This document shows, piece after piece, positions 35,403-44,772 of a stretch of DNA of 64,000 nt. Location: the NCBI RefSeq assembly GCF_006715045.1, contig NZ_VFML01000001.1, positions 1,580,501 through 1,644,500 of the forward strand, given 5' to 3'. The stretch's first letter is position 1, and each line of letters begins with the position of its first letter. Origin of the DNA: Amycolatopsis cihanbeyliensis (GTDB lineage: Bacteria > Actinomycetota > Actinomycetes > Mycobacteriales > Pseudonocardiaceae). The position numbers and the translations under genes were made by a program. The notes below the pieces were generated by a model. That model had not been told where the DNA came from. It searched no databases and worked only from the letters and a program-made list of their open reading frames with translations.

Positions 35403-36367
35403 CCGCCGCCTTCGCCGCCGTCACCCACGACAAGGTCCTCGGACTCCTGCTCGGCGGCGCACTCGGCGACGCGCTCGGAGCCCCGTTCGAAGGGCGACCA
35501 TCGGTCGACGCCGCCGACCTTGCCGCGGAGGAGCGGGCGCCGAGCCGGCTGGTGCACACCGACGACACCGCACTCACCCTCGCCCTGGCCGAACACCTGG
35601 CCCAGCGACGCGACGCCGAACGGCTCGACGTCGACGCGCTCGCCCTGGAGTTCGCGCGGGCCTGGCGCGCCGAACCCTGGCGCGGCTACGGCTCCGGCAC
35701 ACCCCACGTGTTCGGCCTGATCAACGCCGGTGTGCCGTGGACCGAAGCCAGCCGGGCCACCTTCCAGGGCCAGGGCTCCTACGGCAACGGCGCGGCCATG
35801 CGCGTCGCCCCGGTCGCGCTCGTCGCCGACAGTCTGCACCACGCCGCGGAACTGGGCCAGCGCAGCGGCGAACCCACCCATTCCCACAAACACGGCCAGC
35901 ACGGCGCCGCCTGCCAGGCCGCCGCGGCCTACCTCGCCCTGCACAGCGACCCCGCCCACCCCCTGGACCGCACCCGGTTCCTCCAGGACCTCGCCCGGGC
36001 CGTGCGGTCGCGCCCCTGGCACGAGAAGTTCGACCGGGCCACCGAACTCACCCGCAACGGCGCCGGCCCCAAACACACTGCCCATGCCCTCGGCAACGAC
36101 GCCAGCGCCCTGGGCTCCGTCCCCACCGCACTGACCGCGTTCCTGACCCACCCCGACGACACCACGCAGACCATCCGCTACGCCATCCAGACCGGCGGAG
36201 ACGCAGACACCATCGCCGCCATGGCCGGAGCGCTCGCCGGAGCCCGCAACGGCGCCAGCACCCTCTCCCGCGGACTGATCTCCCGCCTCGAAGCCGCCGA
36301 CCAGCTCCATCACCTGGCCGACCAACTCGCCGGACACCCCCGCAACCCTACCGTCACGTCAGGGTAG
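35399..36367 (+). CDS. ADP-ribosylglycohydrolase (DraG/ARH type)
   Basis: 322 residues. The two dimetal-binding motifs are present: HTDDTALTLALAEHLA near residue 51 and GGDADTIAAMAGALAGA near residue 265, plus GSYGNGAAMRVAPVAL in the middle, diagnostic of this family. Such enzymes remove ADP-ribose from arginine, serine or other groups on proteins or nucleic acids. The ATG is set by the leader ORF's stop (ATGA); a TTG in frame at 35291 lies in the promoter spacing and is rejected. Its last codons overlap site 13. A decayed paralogue lies at window position 1. Confidence 0.92.
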   Translation: MTAAFAAVTHDKVLGLLLGGALGDALGAPFEGRPSVDAADLAAEERAPSRLVHTDDTALTLALAEHLAQRRDAERLDVDALALEFARAWRAEPWRGYGSGTPHVFGLINAGVPWTEASRATFQGQGSYGNGAAMRVAPVALVADSLHHAAELGQRSGEPTHSHKHGQHGAACQAAAAYLALHSDPAHPLDRTRFLQDLARAVRSRPWHEKFDRATELTRNGAGPKHTAHALGNDASALGSVPTALTAFLTHPDDTTQTIRYAIQTGGDADTIAAMAGALAGARNGASTLSRGLISRLEAADQLHHLADQLAGHPRNPTVTSG

Positions 36368-36370
36368 AGT
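36345..36370 (+). promoter_or_regulatory. Regulon palindrome, site 13
   Basis: ACCCTACCGTC-ACGT-CAGGGTAGAGT, overlapping the draG stop codon. The GTG of the small DUF2795-like gene is exactly 7 nt after it. Confidence 0.9.
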
Positions 36371-36377
36371 TCGAGGT

Positions 36378-36605
36378 GTGACGGATACCAATACGAATCC
36401 AGCGGTCACCCGCAACGAGATCATCGACGCCGTCGAGGACGCCTTCCGCGACGGTTCGGCGACCACGCAGGAGATCCTCGACGCCGCCATCCGGTACGAG
36501 GCCCCTGCCGAACTGCAGGCCACGCTGCAACGCCTTCCGGACCGCACCTTCGGCCACGTTCGCGACCTGTGGGACCACCTTCCCGATGTCCCCATCGGCG
36601 ACTGA
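36378..36605 (+). CDS. Small DUF2795-like protein C
   Basis: 75 residues, GTG start 7 nt after site 13 with no ribosome site. RNEIIDAVEDAFRDGSATTQ and LQRLPDRTFGHVRDLWDHLP place it as the sister of protein A (23741). All helical, soluble, acidic; no known function. Followed after 54 bp by the arabinosyltransferase gene, with which it is probably cotranscribed since no separate operator intervenes. Confidence 0.82.
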   Translation: MTDTNTNPAVTRNEIIDAVEDAFRDGSATTQEILDAAIRYEAPAELQATLQRLPDRTFGHVRDLWDHLPDVPIGD

Positions 36606-36659
36606 CTTCATAACATGACGGGCGGCTGACCACTGGTCGGCTGAGGGGAAGTCGGGGAC

Positions 36660-39287
36660 ATGACGGACACAGCGACCGCGCCGCGTCCGGTGAGCGCGCC
36701 GGACCCCCCGGCACGCTCCCGTCGCGGCTTCCGCTGGTTGTTGGGGGCGGCGCTGGTCACGGCCGTGACGGCCATCGCGATTCCGTTCGCGCCGGTGGAG
36801 GCGGAACGGGTCGAGGTGAGCTGGCCGAAGGCGGGCCAGGCGGCCGAGTCGGCGGTGGCGATGTTCCTGCCCTACCGGCCACTGCGGTTGGACGTGACGG
36901 TGGCCTGCTCAGCGGTGGCCGGGACGTCACCCGGCCGGGACGTCACCGCGTTCGCGACGATTCCGCCGGACGCGGACATCGCCCGCGACTGGGGCCTTTC
37001 CCTTGTCGTGCGGGACCGGCAGCTCGTGCTTGTCGCCGACGGTACCGAGACGCCACTTGGAGCGCCCCCTGGCCCGGACTGCCGGTACCTGGTCCACGCC
37101 GAGGACGACGAGTTGGTCGTGCTGGTCGGCGACCGGGAACTGACCCGGCGGGCGATGCGGGTTCCACAGGTGACGGCCTTCGTCACCGACCTGCCCGCGG
37201 AGCAGGCCACCGGTGCGGTGTCCGCGGTGGCGCGAGCCGATGCCCGTTTCCAGACCTCGCCGAGCCCGCTGAAGCCGCTCCTGATGATCCTGTGCGGGCT
37301 CGGCGTGGTGGTCTGCGTCGTGCTGGCATTCCGCACCTTCCGCGGACCACCGCGACCAACCCGTCCGCTGGTGCGCCGCCGCGTGGACCTCGCCTGGACC
37401 GGCCTGGTCGCCGTCGGTATCGGCGCCTGGGGCGTGCTGGGCCCGCAGACCGTGGACGACGGCTGGTTCCTCGGCATGCACCGCAATTTCGGCCCGTCGG
37501 GGTTCGCAGGCGACTACTACATGGCGCTCAACGCGGCGGAGAATCCCGCGATCCTGCTGCAGCATCTGTTCGCTCCGTTGTTCGAGGTATCCTGGGCACC
37601 GCTGGTGGTGCGGCTACCCGCGATGGCAGCCGGATTCACGATGTGGGTGCTGCTGCTGGGCATCGTCCGCCTGCTGCACGAGCACACCACCGCGCCCCGC
37701 GTGCCGACCTGGCTACTGGCCGCCGCGTTCTTCGCGGCGTGGATGCCCAACGGCGTCGGTCTGCGGCCGGAGCCGTTCGTGGCGCTGTGCACGGCGATCA
37801 GTGCCTACGCCGCCGTCCGCGCCCGGCTTACCGAACGGCCCGCCTGGCTGGTCGTCGGTGGAGTCGCCACCGGCGTGTGCTTCGCGGTGACCTCCACCGG
37901 AATGCTCGCCCTCATCCCGCTCGCGCTTGGGCTCGTGCACTCCTGCCGTCACCTGCCCGCCACCCGTGACCGTATCGCGCTCGTGGCACTGGCCATGGCC
38001 GCGGTCGCGGTGGCCTCGCCGCTGGTGTTCCTCCAATCCGGCATCGGCGGTTTCCTGGACTCGACCGGCGCGCGCTACTGGTACGGCGCGGCACAGAGCT
38101 GGCACGGCGAGTTCAGCCGCTACCAGATGCTGCTCGGCGGTGTCGGCGACGACTTCGCCTTCGAACAGCACCCGGCCCGCCGCCTGCCCGTCCTGCTGGC
38201 CATCGCGCTGGTGCTCATCGCGCTGGTCCTGGCCCCGCGGCGCCAGCCAACGCATGCCTTCGCCGGGGCCTACGGATGGCCGTTCACCTGGTTCGGTCTC
38301 GGGCTCGCCGCGCTCGTCGTGACCCCCACCAAGATCGCCTCGCACTTCGCCGCGCTCGACTTCTTCACCGCCCTCGTTCTCGCCCTCGGGCTTGCCGCGC
38401 TGCCCCGCGCCTTCGCCCGCGAGAACGCCGGCTGGGCGATCCGGTTCAGCGCGCTGTTCCTCGTCGTCCTCGTGGCCAGCCTGAGCTGGGACGGACCGAA
38501 CTCGTGGTGGGGCTACCACCGCCTCGGCATGCCCGACCTCGACGAGCCACTGTTCGAAGGGACCCTGGCCAACCCACTGAACCTACTCGCCGCCGGGGCC
38601 GTGGCCGCCGCCGCGATCCTGTACTGGCAGCACCGGCGCGGAACCGGCCCCGAGGACCCGCAGCCGGTCGCGATCAGATGGGCCGGGTGGTCCGCCGTCG
38701 CCGTCGCCGGTCTGTCCCTGCTCGCCGTGCCGGTCCTCTCCGCAGGGGCGCTCGGCAAGGCCGCGCTCAACCAGCACGCCACCGGCTCGTGGTCACCACC
38801 GGCCACAAACCTCGCCTCGCTTACCGGCTCCACCTGCGGCGCCGCCGACCACGTCCGGCTCGACGACGGCACCACGCTGACCCAGCAAATGGCCCGCACG
38901 CCGGGCCCCGTCCTCGTCGACTGGCCGATCTCGTTCTGGTACCCCTGCGCTCGCCTTCCCGTGCTGGCCGACGGCCTCGTCGAGCCGCCCACCCTGATGG
39001 TCACCGCGCCCGGCCAACATGCCCACCACGGCCACCTTGCCCGGGACTACCGGCCGTTCGCAGGCGCCTTCGCCGCCATGCGCTCCGTCGTCACCTACCA
39101 CGAGATCCCCGCCCGCCTGACCGGAAACCCGGACCCCCGAGCCTGGGGCACCCTGCACGAAGTCCGCTACCGCTACCCCACCGACCGCATCGACGTACAG
39201 GTCTCGACCACCACCCAGAATGGCTGGCAACGCGGCCCCAGCTACGCCACCGCCGACTACATCGACAAACCCCCACCGAACCCGTAG
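36660..39287 (+). CDS. Arabinosyltransferase of the Emb family (GT53)
   Basis: 875 residues: an N-terminal membrane helix and an extracytoplasmic beta domain (about 45-200), then some twelve membrane helices with the catalytic aspartates in QTVDDGWFLGMHRNFG near 265, LRPEPFVALC near 375, TPTKIASHFAALDF near 555, and a C-terminal carbohydrate-binding-like domain (about 690-875). Emb proteins add arabinose from decaprenyl-phospho-arabinose to arabinogalactan or lipoarabinomannan and are the target of ethambutol. At 875 residues it is shorter than typical mycobacterial Emb proteins of about 1,050-1,100. It lies alone, not in an embCAB cluster, downstream of site 13 and protein C. Confidence 0.9.
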   Translation: MTDTATAPRPVSAPDPPARSRRGFRWLLGAALVTAVTAIAIPFAPVEAERVEVSWPKAGQAAESAVAMFLPYRPLRLDVTVACSAVAGTSPGRDVTAFATIPPDADIARDWGLSLVVRDRQLVLVADGTETPLGAPPGPDCRYLVHAEDDELVVLVGDRELTRRAMRVPQVTAFVTDLPAEQATGAVSAVARADARFQTSPSPLKPLLMILCGLGVVVCVVLAFRTFRGPPRPTRPLVRRRVDLAWTGLVAVGIGAWGVLGPQTVDDGWFLGMHRNFGPSGFAGDYYMALNAAENPAILLQHLFAPLFEVSWAPLVVRLPAMAAGFTMWVLLLGIVRLLHEHTTAPRVPTWLLAAAFFAAWMPNGVGLRPEPFVALCTAISAYAAVRARLTERPAWLVVGGVATGVCFAVTSTGMLALIPLALGLVHSCRHLPATRDRIALVALAMAAVAVASPLVFLQSGIGGFLDSTGARYWYGAAQSWHGEFSRYQMLLGGVGDDFAFEQHPARRLPVLLAIALVLIALVLAPRRQPTHAFAGAYGWPFTWFGLGLAALVVTPTKIASHFAALDFFTALVLALGLAALPRAFARENAGWAIRFSALFLVVLVASLSWDGPNSWWGYHRLGMPDLDEPLFEGTLANPLNLLAAGAVAAAAILYWQHRRGTGPEDPQPVAIRWAGWSAVAVAGLSLLAVPVLSAGALGKAALNQHATGSWSPPATNLASLTGSTCGAADHVRLDDGTTLTQQMARTPGPVLVDWPISFWYPCARLPVLADGLVEPPTLMVTAPGQHAHHGHLARDYRPFAGAFAAMRSVVTYHEIPARLTGNPDPRAWGTLHEVRYRYPTDRIDVQVSTTTQNGWQRGPSYATADYIDKPPPNP

Positions 39288-39303
39288 ACCAGTGGTACAC
39301 GGC

Positions 39304-39546
39304 CTAAGGGTTTACCGGGCCGTCCGGCAGATCCGGCAGCTCGCGAAGCACATCCGCCACCGACTCGAACCGGCGCGGGGGAAGGCGATTCAATGCCGCG
39401 AAGACCACCGGTCGTGCATGGCTGCGAATCGCGGCGTCCAGCAGGTCGACCACGGTCGGGGACACGGAGATGAAGGCGTCCTCGATGTGCTCGCGCAGCT
39501 CCCGCGCCGTCAGCGGGGTGGTCTGGTTCGGTCCGGCCGCGTCCAC
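39304..39546 (-). CDS. Small DUF2795-like protein D
   Basis: 80 residues. TARELREHIEDAFISVSPT, DLLDAAIRSHARPVVFAALN and a VADVLRELPDLP end make it the sister of protein B (24127). GTG start lies exactly 7 nt after the TAAGAT of site 14, without a ribosome site. Convergent with the arabinosyltransferase, 16 bp apart. Confidence 0.82.
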   Translation of the reverse strand: MDAAGPNQTTPLTARELREHIEDAFISVSPTVVDLLDAAIRSHARPVVFAALNRLPPRRFESVADVLRELPDLPDGPVNP

Positions 39547-39553
39547 CCGGAGA

Positions 39554-39579
39554 ATCTTACCCTAACGTGAGGGTAGACT
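39554..39579 (-). promoter_or_regulatory. Regulon palindrome, site 14
   Basis: On the minus strand: AGTCTACCCTC-ACGT-TAGGGTAAGAT, with TAAGAT as -10 and GTG 7 nt on. This is the rightmost copy; none was found in the remaining 24 kb. Confidence 0.88.
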
Positions 39580-39753
39580 TACGAGACGTTCAGCCACTGC
39601 ACACCGCGCGCGAGCCCCGCCGCCGTGGGGAGCACACCGGGCGAGTCGTGCACATGCCATGCATCGTGCGGCTCGCCCGGTGATGTGCAATGAGAAGCTC
39701 GTCCGTCTGCATCTCGTCAATAGCCGAATCCCGTGCATCGACGCCGGCCCGCG

Positions 39754-41841
39754 CTATCCGGTAACACCGGCTTTACCGTTCTCGAGGTGGCCGAGGAATC
39801 GACGACTGAACGATGGGTCAATATCGATCGTGACGATGAGATCGTACCATCGATCGCCGTACCAGCCGACATGCCAGCGATCCGATACCGAACTATTTGC
39901 CGGAACCCCGTACGTCCACGGGCCGTCGGTCCGGTAGCCGTTGGCGGTAACCGTAAACGTCACGTCGGAAGTACCGACATTCGTGAAGGTCAACGTGACG
40001 ATACCGCCCTCCGTCTCAGGCTCGATGATCGAGTTCGCCTCCGTGGTAGCCCCGAGCGAATCGAGGTCACCGGTGAACCGCCGCTGAAAGCCATTGGGAC
40101 CGTACAAGGACAAATCGTACTGGCCGTCGCCGTAGGTACGCACACTGAAGTAGTCGGACTGGGCGTCATTCGCTGCTATGTCGTAGCGCCATGGGCCGTC
40201 GGTGCGATACCTATTCGCATACACCGAAAAGTGCGCTGTTCCTGTGCCGACATTCGACATGTCGATCCAGATCCGTCCGGCCGAAACGTCTTGCCGAGCG
40301 CTGCCATCCAGCTGGTAGGGGGTCGGGCGGGCGATCTTACTGCCGCTCTCCTGGCGCGGAAAGGTCTGGTTTTCTGGCGGACTGGGCTTGCGTGGTCCGC
40401 TGCCTTGGGTCGGAGTCGGTCGCTCGAAATCCGGATACGAGCCGGACGAATCCAGATCCAGGGCCGAGGTGAGGTCCCCACATACCGCTCGGCGCCAAGC
40501 ACCGATGTTGGGCTCGCCCACTCCGGTGACGTGCTCCAGCAGCCGTAGTATCGATGTGTGATCGAATATCTCGGAACACACGGCTCCTCCCCTGCTCCAC
40601 GGGGAAACCACCAACATCGGCACCCGTGGACCCAGGCCGATCGGCTGGCCATCGACATACTCCGCCGCTTCCGCGACCGGTGGAACGGGTGGCGGGACGT
40701 GGTCGAAGTAGCCGTCGTTCTCGTCGTAGGTCAGCAGGAAGACGGTCTTGTTCCACACCTTCTCGTTGGCCGCCAGCGCTTCGAGTGCCTGCCACACCAG
40801 CTCCGATCCCGTGCTCGGCCCATCCGAACTGGGGTGTTCACACTGGTCTTCCGGCGCCACCAGCCAAGACACCGTCGGCAGTGCGTCGGCCGCCACATCC
40901 GCAGCGAAGGTGGAGGCTAGTCTGCCTGGCTTGACCCGCCGAAGCGCGCCGTCGTAGTAACGACGTTCGACGGCGTTCAAGGTACGGACGCCGTCTTCGA
41001 GCGCGGAAAACAATCGCTTTCTTTCTGCGGAGTCTGCCTCGCGGACACGTTCGTAGAATGTATGCATGCTCCGCAAGTCCAGCTCGGCCAGGACCTTACG
41101 GGCAACAGCCTTGAAAGGCCGGTGGAACTCCAGGTTGTTGTCCTGGTAGTTGTCCCACTCTTGATAGACTTGCCAACTGTGCATACCGTCCAGACGCTCG
41201 ACGTATGTCGTCCAATCATATCCGCCATGACTGTCCTCGGCGTACGCCGCGTTGCCGATTGCGCGACGACCGTCCGGCTCGTAGCCAATCATACCGGTGA
41301 ACAGATGACTACGGTTCGGCGACGTGCCACTCATAACTGAACAATGGTAGGAGTCGCAGATGGTGAACGCATCAGCCAGGGAGTAGTAGAATGGCAGGTC
41401 GTCCCGTTCGTAGTGACACATAGTGTATCGGCTCTTAGCAGGGATCCAGTTGTCGTACCGCCCCCTGTTCCACGCCTCGTGCCCGTCGTCCCAGCCATGC
41501 GCGGTTCCGACAAGCTGGTGCGTGTCAACGGCGTAGGGCAGGACGTATCCGTCCGGGTGCGTTTGGTCAGGCTGGTGCAGCACCGAACGGCTGGTCTTAC
41601 CGTCGGCTGAGTGCTTGGCGTTCAGCAGCACCGCATTGCGATCGCCGAAGCCTCGGACGCCGCGCAGCGTGCCGAAGTAATGATCGAACGACCGATTCTC
41701 CTGCATGAAGATCACGACATGCTCGATCAGACCCAGCCCACCGGTGGGCGCAGGTCGTGCCAGCGCCTCGACGAGACTGGGCGGTAGCAGGGACACAGCG
41801 GTCCCCGCACCAACTGCCTGGAGGAAGGTGCGTCGATCCAT
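39754..41841 (-). CDS. Secreted phospholipase C (phosphocholine-preferring type)
   Basis: 695 residues. Tat-like leader (MDRRTFLQAVGAGTAVSLL), then the acid-phosphatase-superfamily catalytic domain: HVVIFMQENRSFDHYFGTL near residue 45, MSGTSPNRSHLFTG near 190 and TYDENDGYFDHVPPP near 365, diagnostic of bacterial PLC-A. Two C-terminal repeats (about 520-605 and 610-690, each with YRTDGPW) are the DUF756 domains of this family. Cleaves phosphatidylcholine or sphingomyelin outside the cell to phosphocholine. Five bases after the HAD phosphatase gene, hence one operon. Its GC content is a little lower than the flanks. Confidence 0.92.
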   Translation of the reverse strand: MDRRTFLQAVGAGTAVSLLPPSLVEALARPAPTGGLGLIEHVVIFMQENRSFDHYFGTLRGVRGFGDRNAVLLNAKHSADGKTSRSVLHQPDQTHPDGYVLPYAVDTHQLVGTAHGWDDGHEAWNRGRYDNWIPAKSRYTMCHYERDDLPFYYSLADAFTICDSYHCSVMSGTSPNRSHLFTGMIGYEPDGRRAIGNAAYAEDSHGGYDWTTYVERLDGMHSWQVYQEWDNYQDNNLEFHRPFKAVARKVLAELDLRSMHTFYERVREADSAERKRLFSALEDGVRTLNAVERRYYDGALRRVKPGRLASTFAADVAADALPTVSWLVAPEDQCEHPSSDGPSTGSELVWQALEALAANEKVWNKTVFLLTYDENDGYFDHVPPPVPPVAEAAEYVDGQPIGLGPRVPMLVVSPWSRGGAVCSEIFDHTSILRLLEHVTGVGEPNIGAWRRAVCGDLTSALDLDSSGSYPDFERPTPTQGSGPRKPSPPENQTFPRQESGSKIARPTPYQLDGSARQDVSAGRIWIDMSNVGTGTAHFSVYANRYRTDGPWRYDIAANDAQSDYFSVRTYGDGQYDLSLYGPNGFQRRFTGDLDSLGATTEANSIIEPETEGGIVTLTFTNVGTSDVTFTVTANGYRTDGPWTYGVPANSSVSDRWHVGWYGDRWYDLIVTIDIDPSFSRRFLGHLENGKAGVTG

Positions 41842-41846
41842 AATTG

Positions 41847-43094
41847 CTACCTCTCTTCGGGACCGAAGATCGTGTCGGGCTGGTCAGGAATGATCGTGCC
41901 GTCCCATCGGCGGACCGGGCCGCTGTCTCCATTGGAGTCGACGAATGCGGTCGAAGAGCACGGGTACGGACTACCCCGTTGCGGCAGCGGTTGAATGAAC
42001 ATCGGATTGATCAACCAACGGCCGTCGACGTCGTCGTACGCATGACACATCAACTCTTGCTTATTCCGATTGATCACCAAGCGCAACTCGGTAGCGTCGC
42101 GCAAGAAGGTGACATCTGTCGTGGAATCACCGGCGGCAAACGATGGCCGCCGAGCGGCTGGCTGCTGGTCCCACGCCGCAGGCCCCCGCTGGCCATACAC
42201 GACTTGGTTGATCCAGCAGCGCTTGCCATCCACGTAGGTGATCACGCCCGCGCGCTCGCCCCCGCAGCCTTGAAGCCGGTAGGTCTGTCGGCCCGACCGA
42301 TAGACGCTTCGGACGCCAATCACCCGGCTGGGGGGAACGCCAGCGCCGAGCGCCCATACGCGCACTACCGGTTGCGGGGAGGCCGACACGATCCAGATGT
42401 CGAAGCCCGCCTTGCGTAGCGCGCGAATCAGATCCCGTTGCTGCGGGTAGTATCGCACCCAGGCGTTGACATTCCCGCTGCCGACGGTCTGCGTCGCGCC
42501 AACCGGAGCGCGAAGCGCTTCTCGGCGGGCCGCCGCCGCGAACCTGCGGATGTCAGCCCTGGTGTGCCCAGCCAGCAGCTGCGCAGCCCAGGCGTAGGAG
42601 GGTTCCACTCGGCGGTGGTCCCACCCCGCGAAAGCTGCCCGACCGGTCGTCGTCTTCTGATCCGCATACACGGATCGGATCTCGTCGGCGCAGCGAGTAT
42701 CGCGCCCGGCCGTTCGCAGAGGCCTTCCCGGCCAGGCGCCGTCGCAGGCCAAGCGCAACGCCGCCGCAGCGTCGGCCGTGAGCCATCGGCTGGTCACCCG
42801 CCAGTCGCGACCAGGGGGCTGCAGGATCTTCTCATTGCGCAGGGCCCAGAACAGGGTGGCGTCACCAATATCGTTGCGGATGATCGTGTTGTCCCAGTCG
42901 AACACCGCGATACCCCGCTGCCCCGGGCGCTGACTGCAAAGGAACTCTTGAAGCCGGGCTTGGTTCGCGCCGTGCCAGGCCAGCTCCGCGTCTAGCCGAG
43001 GGCAGTACCGGGGACTCGCTTGGGTGAGGTGAGGTGATGACAACAAGGACGCCACTACGGCGACCGTGCACACCAGCGCGCGCCACAGGATCAT
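41847..43094 (-). CDS. Secreted HAD phosphatase, likely phosphorylcholine phosphatase
   Basis: 415 residues: Sec signal peptide (about 1-27), then a HAD domain with motif I AVFDWDNTIIRND near residue 68, motif II IWIVSASPQP near 240, and motif IV AAGDSTTDVTFL near 330. This layout and the secretion match the PchP-type phosphorylcholine phosphatase of Pseudomonas, which removes phosphate from the phosphocholine that phospholipase C releases. It is the first gene of the two-gene operon with the phospholipase (5-nt gap). Start ATG after GGGAG. The region upstream is AT-rich (CATAAT near 43115). Confidence 0.85.
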   Translation of the reverse strand: MILWRALVCTVAVVASLLSSPHLTQASPRYCPRLDAELAWHGANQARLQEFLCSQRPGQRGIAVFDWDNTIIRNDIGDATLFWALRNEKILQPPGRDWRVTSRWLTADAAAALRLACDGAWPGRPLRTAGRDTRCADEIRSVYADQKTTTGRAAFAGWDHRRVEPSYAWAAQLLAGHTRADIRRFAAAARREALRAPVGATQTVGSGNVNAWVRYYPQQRDLIRALRKAGFDIWIVSASPQPVVRVWALGAGVPPSRVIGVRSVYRSGRQTYRLQGCGGERAGVITYVDGKRCWINQVVYGQRGPAAWDQQPAARRPSFAAGDSTTDVTFLRDATELRLVINRNKQELMCHAYDDVDGRWLINPMFIQPLPQRGSPYPCSSTAFVDSNGDSGPVRRWDGTIIPDQPDTIFGPEER

Positions 43095-43659
43095 AAGACT
43101 CCCACCAAAGGTATATTATGGACCCTTTAAAGTTGGTACAGGGTTGATCCCATCGCACACCTCGGTCAACTAGCAGCAACTTCATGTTACGAAGTCGATA
43201 CCTTGCGCCTGACATCGAGCGGCTTCGCCCCGCCGAGAGGTCTAGATTTAGACCTCTCGGCGGGGCTCGCCCACACGCGAGCCACGACACCCGCTCGCTC
43301 CAGTTGCCAACTTTGCACACTTGTGCTCTAAAACGCAATCTTTTGGTCAGGTTTACACACTTCGCGACGCCTGTTGCCTGCTGCTCATCGGTGCGCATCA
43401 GCCCCGGCAGGGTTTCACGGAAATTCTGTTCAGTACGTTCCTCGCTCACGACTTGCTGGGTCCACGCTTGCGTTTGGGCTATGTAGGATGTGTGTCCCTC
43501 GCGCCAAGGCTGGGATGGTCAACTGGCCGGTACGTAACACGGCCCCAACCCCCGCCACGTCCGCTGGTGGTCGGCGAACACCAGGGAGCACTCGGGTTCC
43601 GGTTCGCAGCTACTCCAGCACCGCGAGGTGGCCGCTATCGTGCCTGAGTTACGGGCGAG
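43095..43659. other. Low-GC intergenic region, about 560 bp
   Basis: No supported gene; the reading frames here lack the third-position GC bias of true genes. It holds the promoter side of the phosphatase-phospholipase operon, the perfect hairpin at 43227-43266 and a second, overlapping stem at 43264-43283. Confidence 0.55.
43227..43266. repeat. Perfect 18-bp inverted repeat with 4-nt loop
   Basis: GCCCCGCCGAGAGGTCTA - GATT - TAGACCTCTCGGCGGGGC, with no mismatch. A second stem (GGCTCGC / GCGAGCC, 43264-43283) overlaps its 3' edge, so the two cannot form together. May be a terminator, a mobile-element end or a recombination site; no T-tract. Confidence 0.6.
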
Positions 43660-44430
43660 TGGATACTCAGGCGCGAGTGAAGGTACTCATGACGGTGTTT
43701 GGTCGGATGACCAGTCCGACCCGCCACCATGTACCTGGGAGCCGGACAGAGTCAGCTCGTCGCCTTCGAACAGGATCAAGTCGATGCGATCCTTGGGCTC
43801 CGGAACAGTCCGCGCGTCGTCGTGCCACTTTACGACCGGGGACCACGTGTTGCCCGGATAGGCATGCTCGTCGGGACGCCTCCCGGTAGGAATCACGCCA
43901 ACCAGCGTCGCCGAAGACAGCCGTGGCCGGCCAGTCGCCTATGTAACCACAGTGCGTCGCGCTCGTGGCCGACGTCCAGTCGAGGTGTGACGGCGTGTTG
44001 AAGTCACCGACAGTTACCTGTGGAAGGTCGTACGTCGACGTGGCCACCGCTCGATCTCCCGCGCCTGCTGCACCCGGAGCTGGTCGGCTGCGCGGATGGT
44101 CTCGACGCTTTGACCCTCCAGACAGGCGTTGTACGGTCCATAGTTCCGGTAGCTCAGGTGCACACTGTAGACGAGCGTGTCCTGAATCTGGGCGGCGACG
44201 GCTGTCGTGCCGTAGCTGACGTCGGTGAGCCATTCGTTCTGGATCGGCGGCGACGCCATGTCATCGGCATCGCCGCCGCCGGTGGTGTGGTTCCACCCAG
44301 TTCGTCGGCGATGTGCGCGGTGACGTGCTCGTCGGTCTCCTGCAAGGCAACGACGTTGGCTCCGGTAGTTTCGATCGCGTCTACGACCGACGGAATGCCG
44401 CCGTGCGCACCAGAGTGCCAGATATTGAAG
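43660..44430 (-). pseudogene. Decayed endonuclease/exonuclease/phosphatase-family gene
   Basis: In changing minus-strand frames one reads FNIWHSGAHGGIPSVVDAI, TTGANVVALQETDEHVTAHI, then YGTTAVAAQIQDTLVYSVHL, QVTVGDFNTPSHLDWTSAT, DAGWRDSYR and NTWSPVVKWHD with PKDRIDLILFEGDEL. These are the ordered motifs of the DNase I-like phosphodiesterase family (QE, GDFN, DRID). Several frameshifts and no intact start. Its 5' end is cut by the transposase remnant near 44430, which probably inactivated it. Confidence 0.75.
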
Positions 44431-44755
44431 GGTCAGTACCGCACGGATTCAAATCGATGACCTTGTCGGTGATCTTCGAGATCGTGTCCTGGGAGACCTT
44501 GGCCCGTAGACCTCGTCGAAGTGCGCGGCGACCATACCCGAGATGCTCATCCATCTCGGCCTCCAGCGCCGTCTCCAGCACGTTCTTCGTCAGCCGGTTC
44601 AGCAGCCCATCCGGGCCGACCAGATCGACGCCCTGTTCCCTCGCCTGCGCCAACAACCGCTCGGCCAACTGCCGCTGATCGATGATCTCTTCGCTCACGG
44701 GATCGATCATCTCTCCCGAGCCAACCTCACCATCGCCCGGATCAGTCGTGGTCAT
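44430..44755 (-). mobile_element. IS256-family transposase remnant (N-terminal part)
   Basis: From ATG 44755 the frame reads LAERLLAQAREQGVDLVGPDG, LLNRLTKNVLETALEAEMDEHLGYGR and AKVSQDTISKITDKVI, the N-terminus of Mutator/IS256 transposases, then shifts straight to sequence of the phosphodiesterase pseudogene. The catalytic DDE part is gone, including the middle of the YG...VS segment. A dead fragment, marking past insertion and deletion. Confidence 0.8.
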
Positions 44756-44772
44756 CGGTCATGTCCTCTCGA

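Noticed and set aside
44381..44755. An active IS256 element
   Set aside because: Only the N-terminal part of the transposase is left, no DDE region and no terminal inverted repeats were found.
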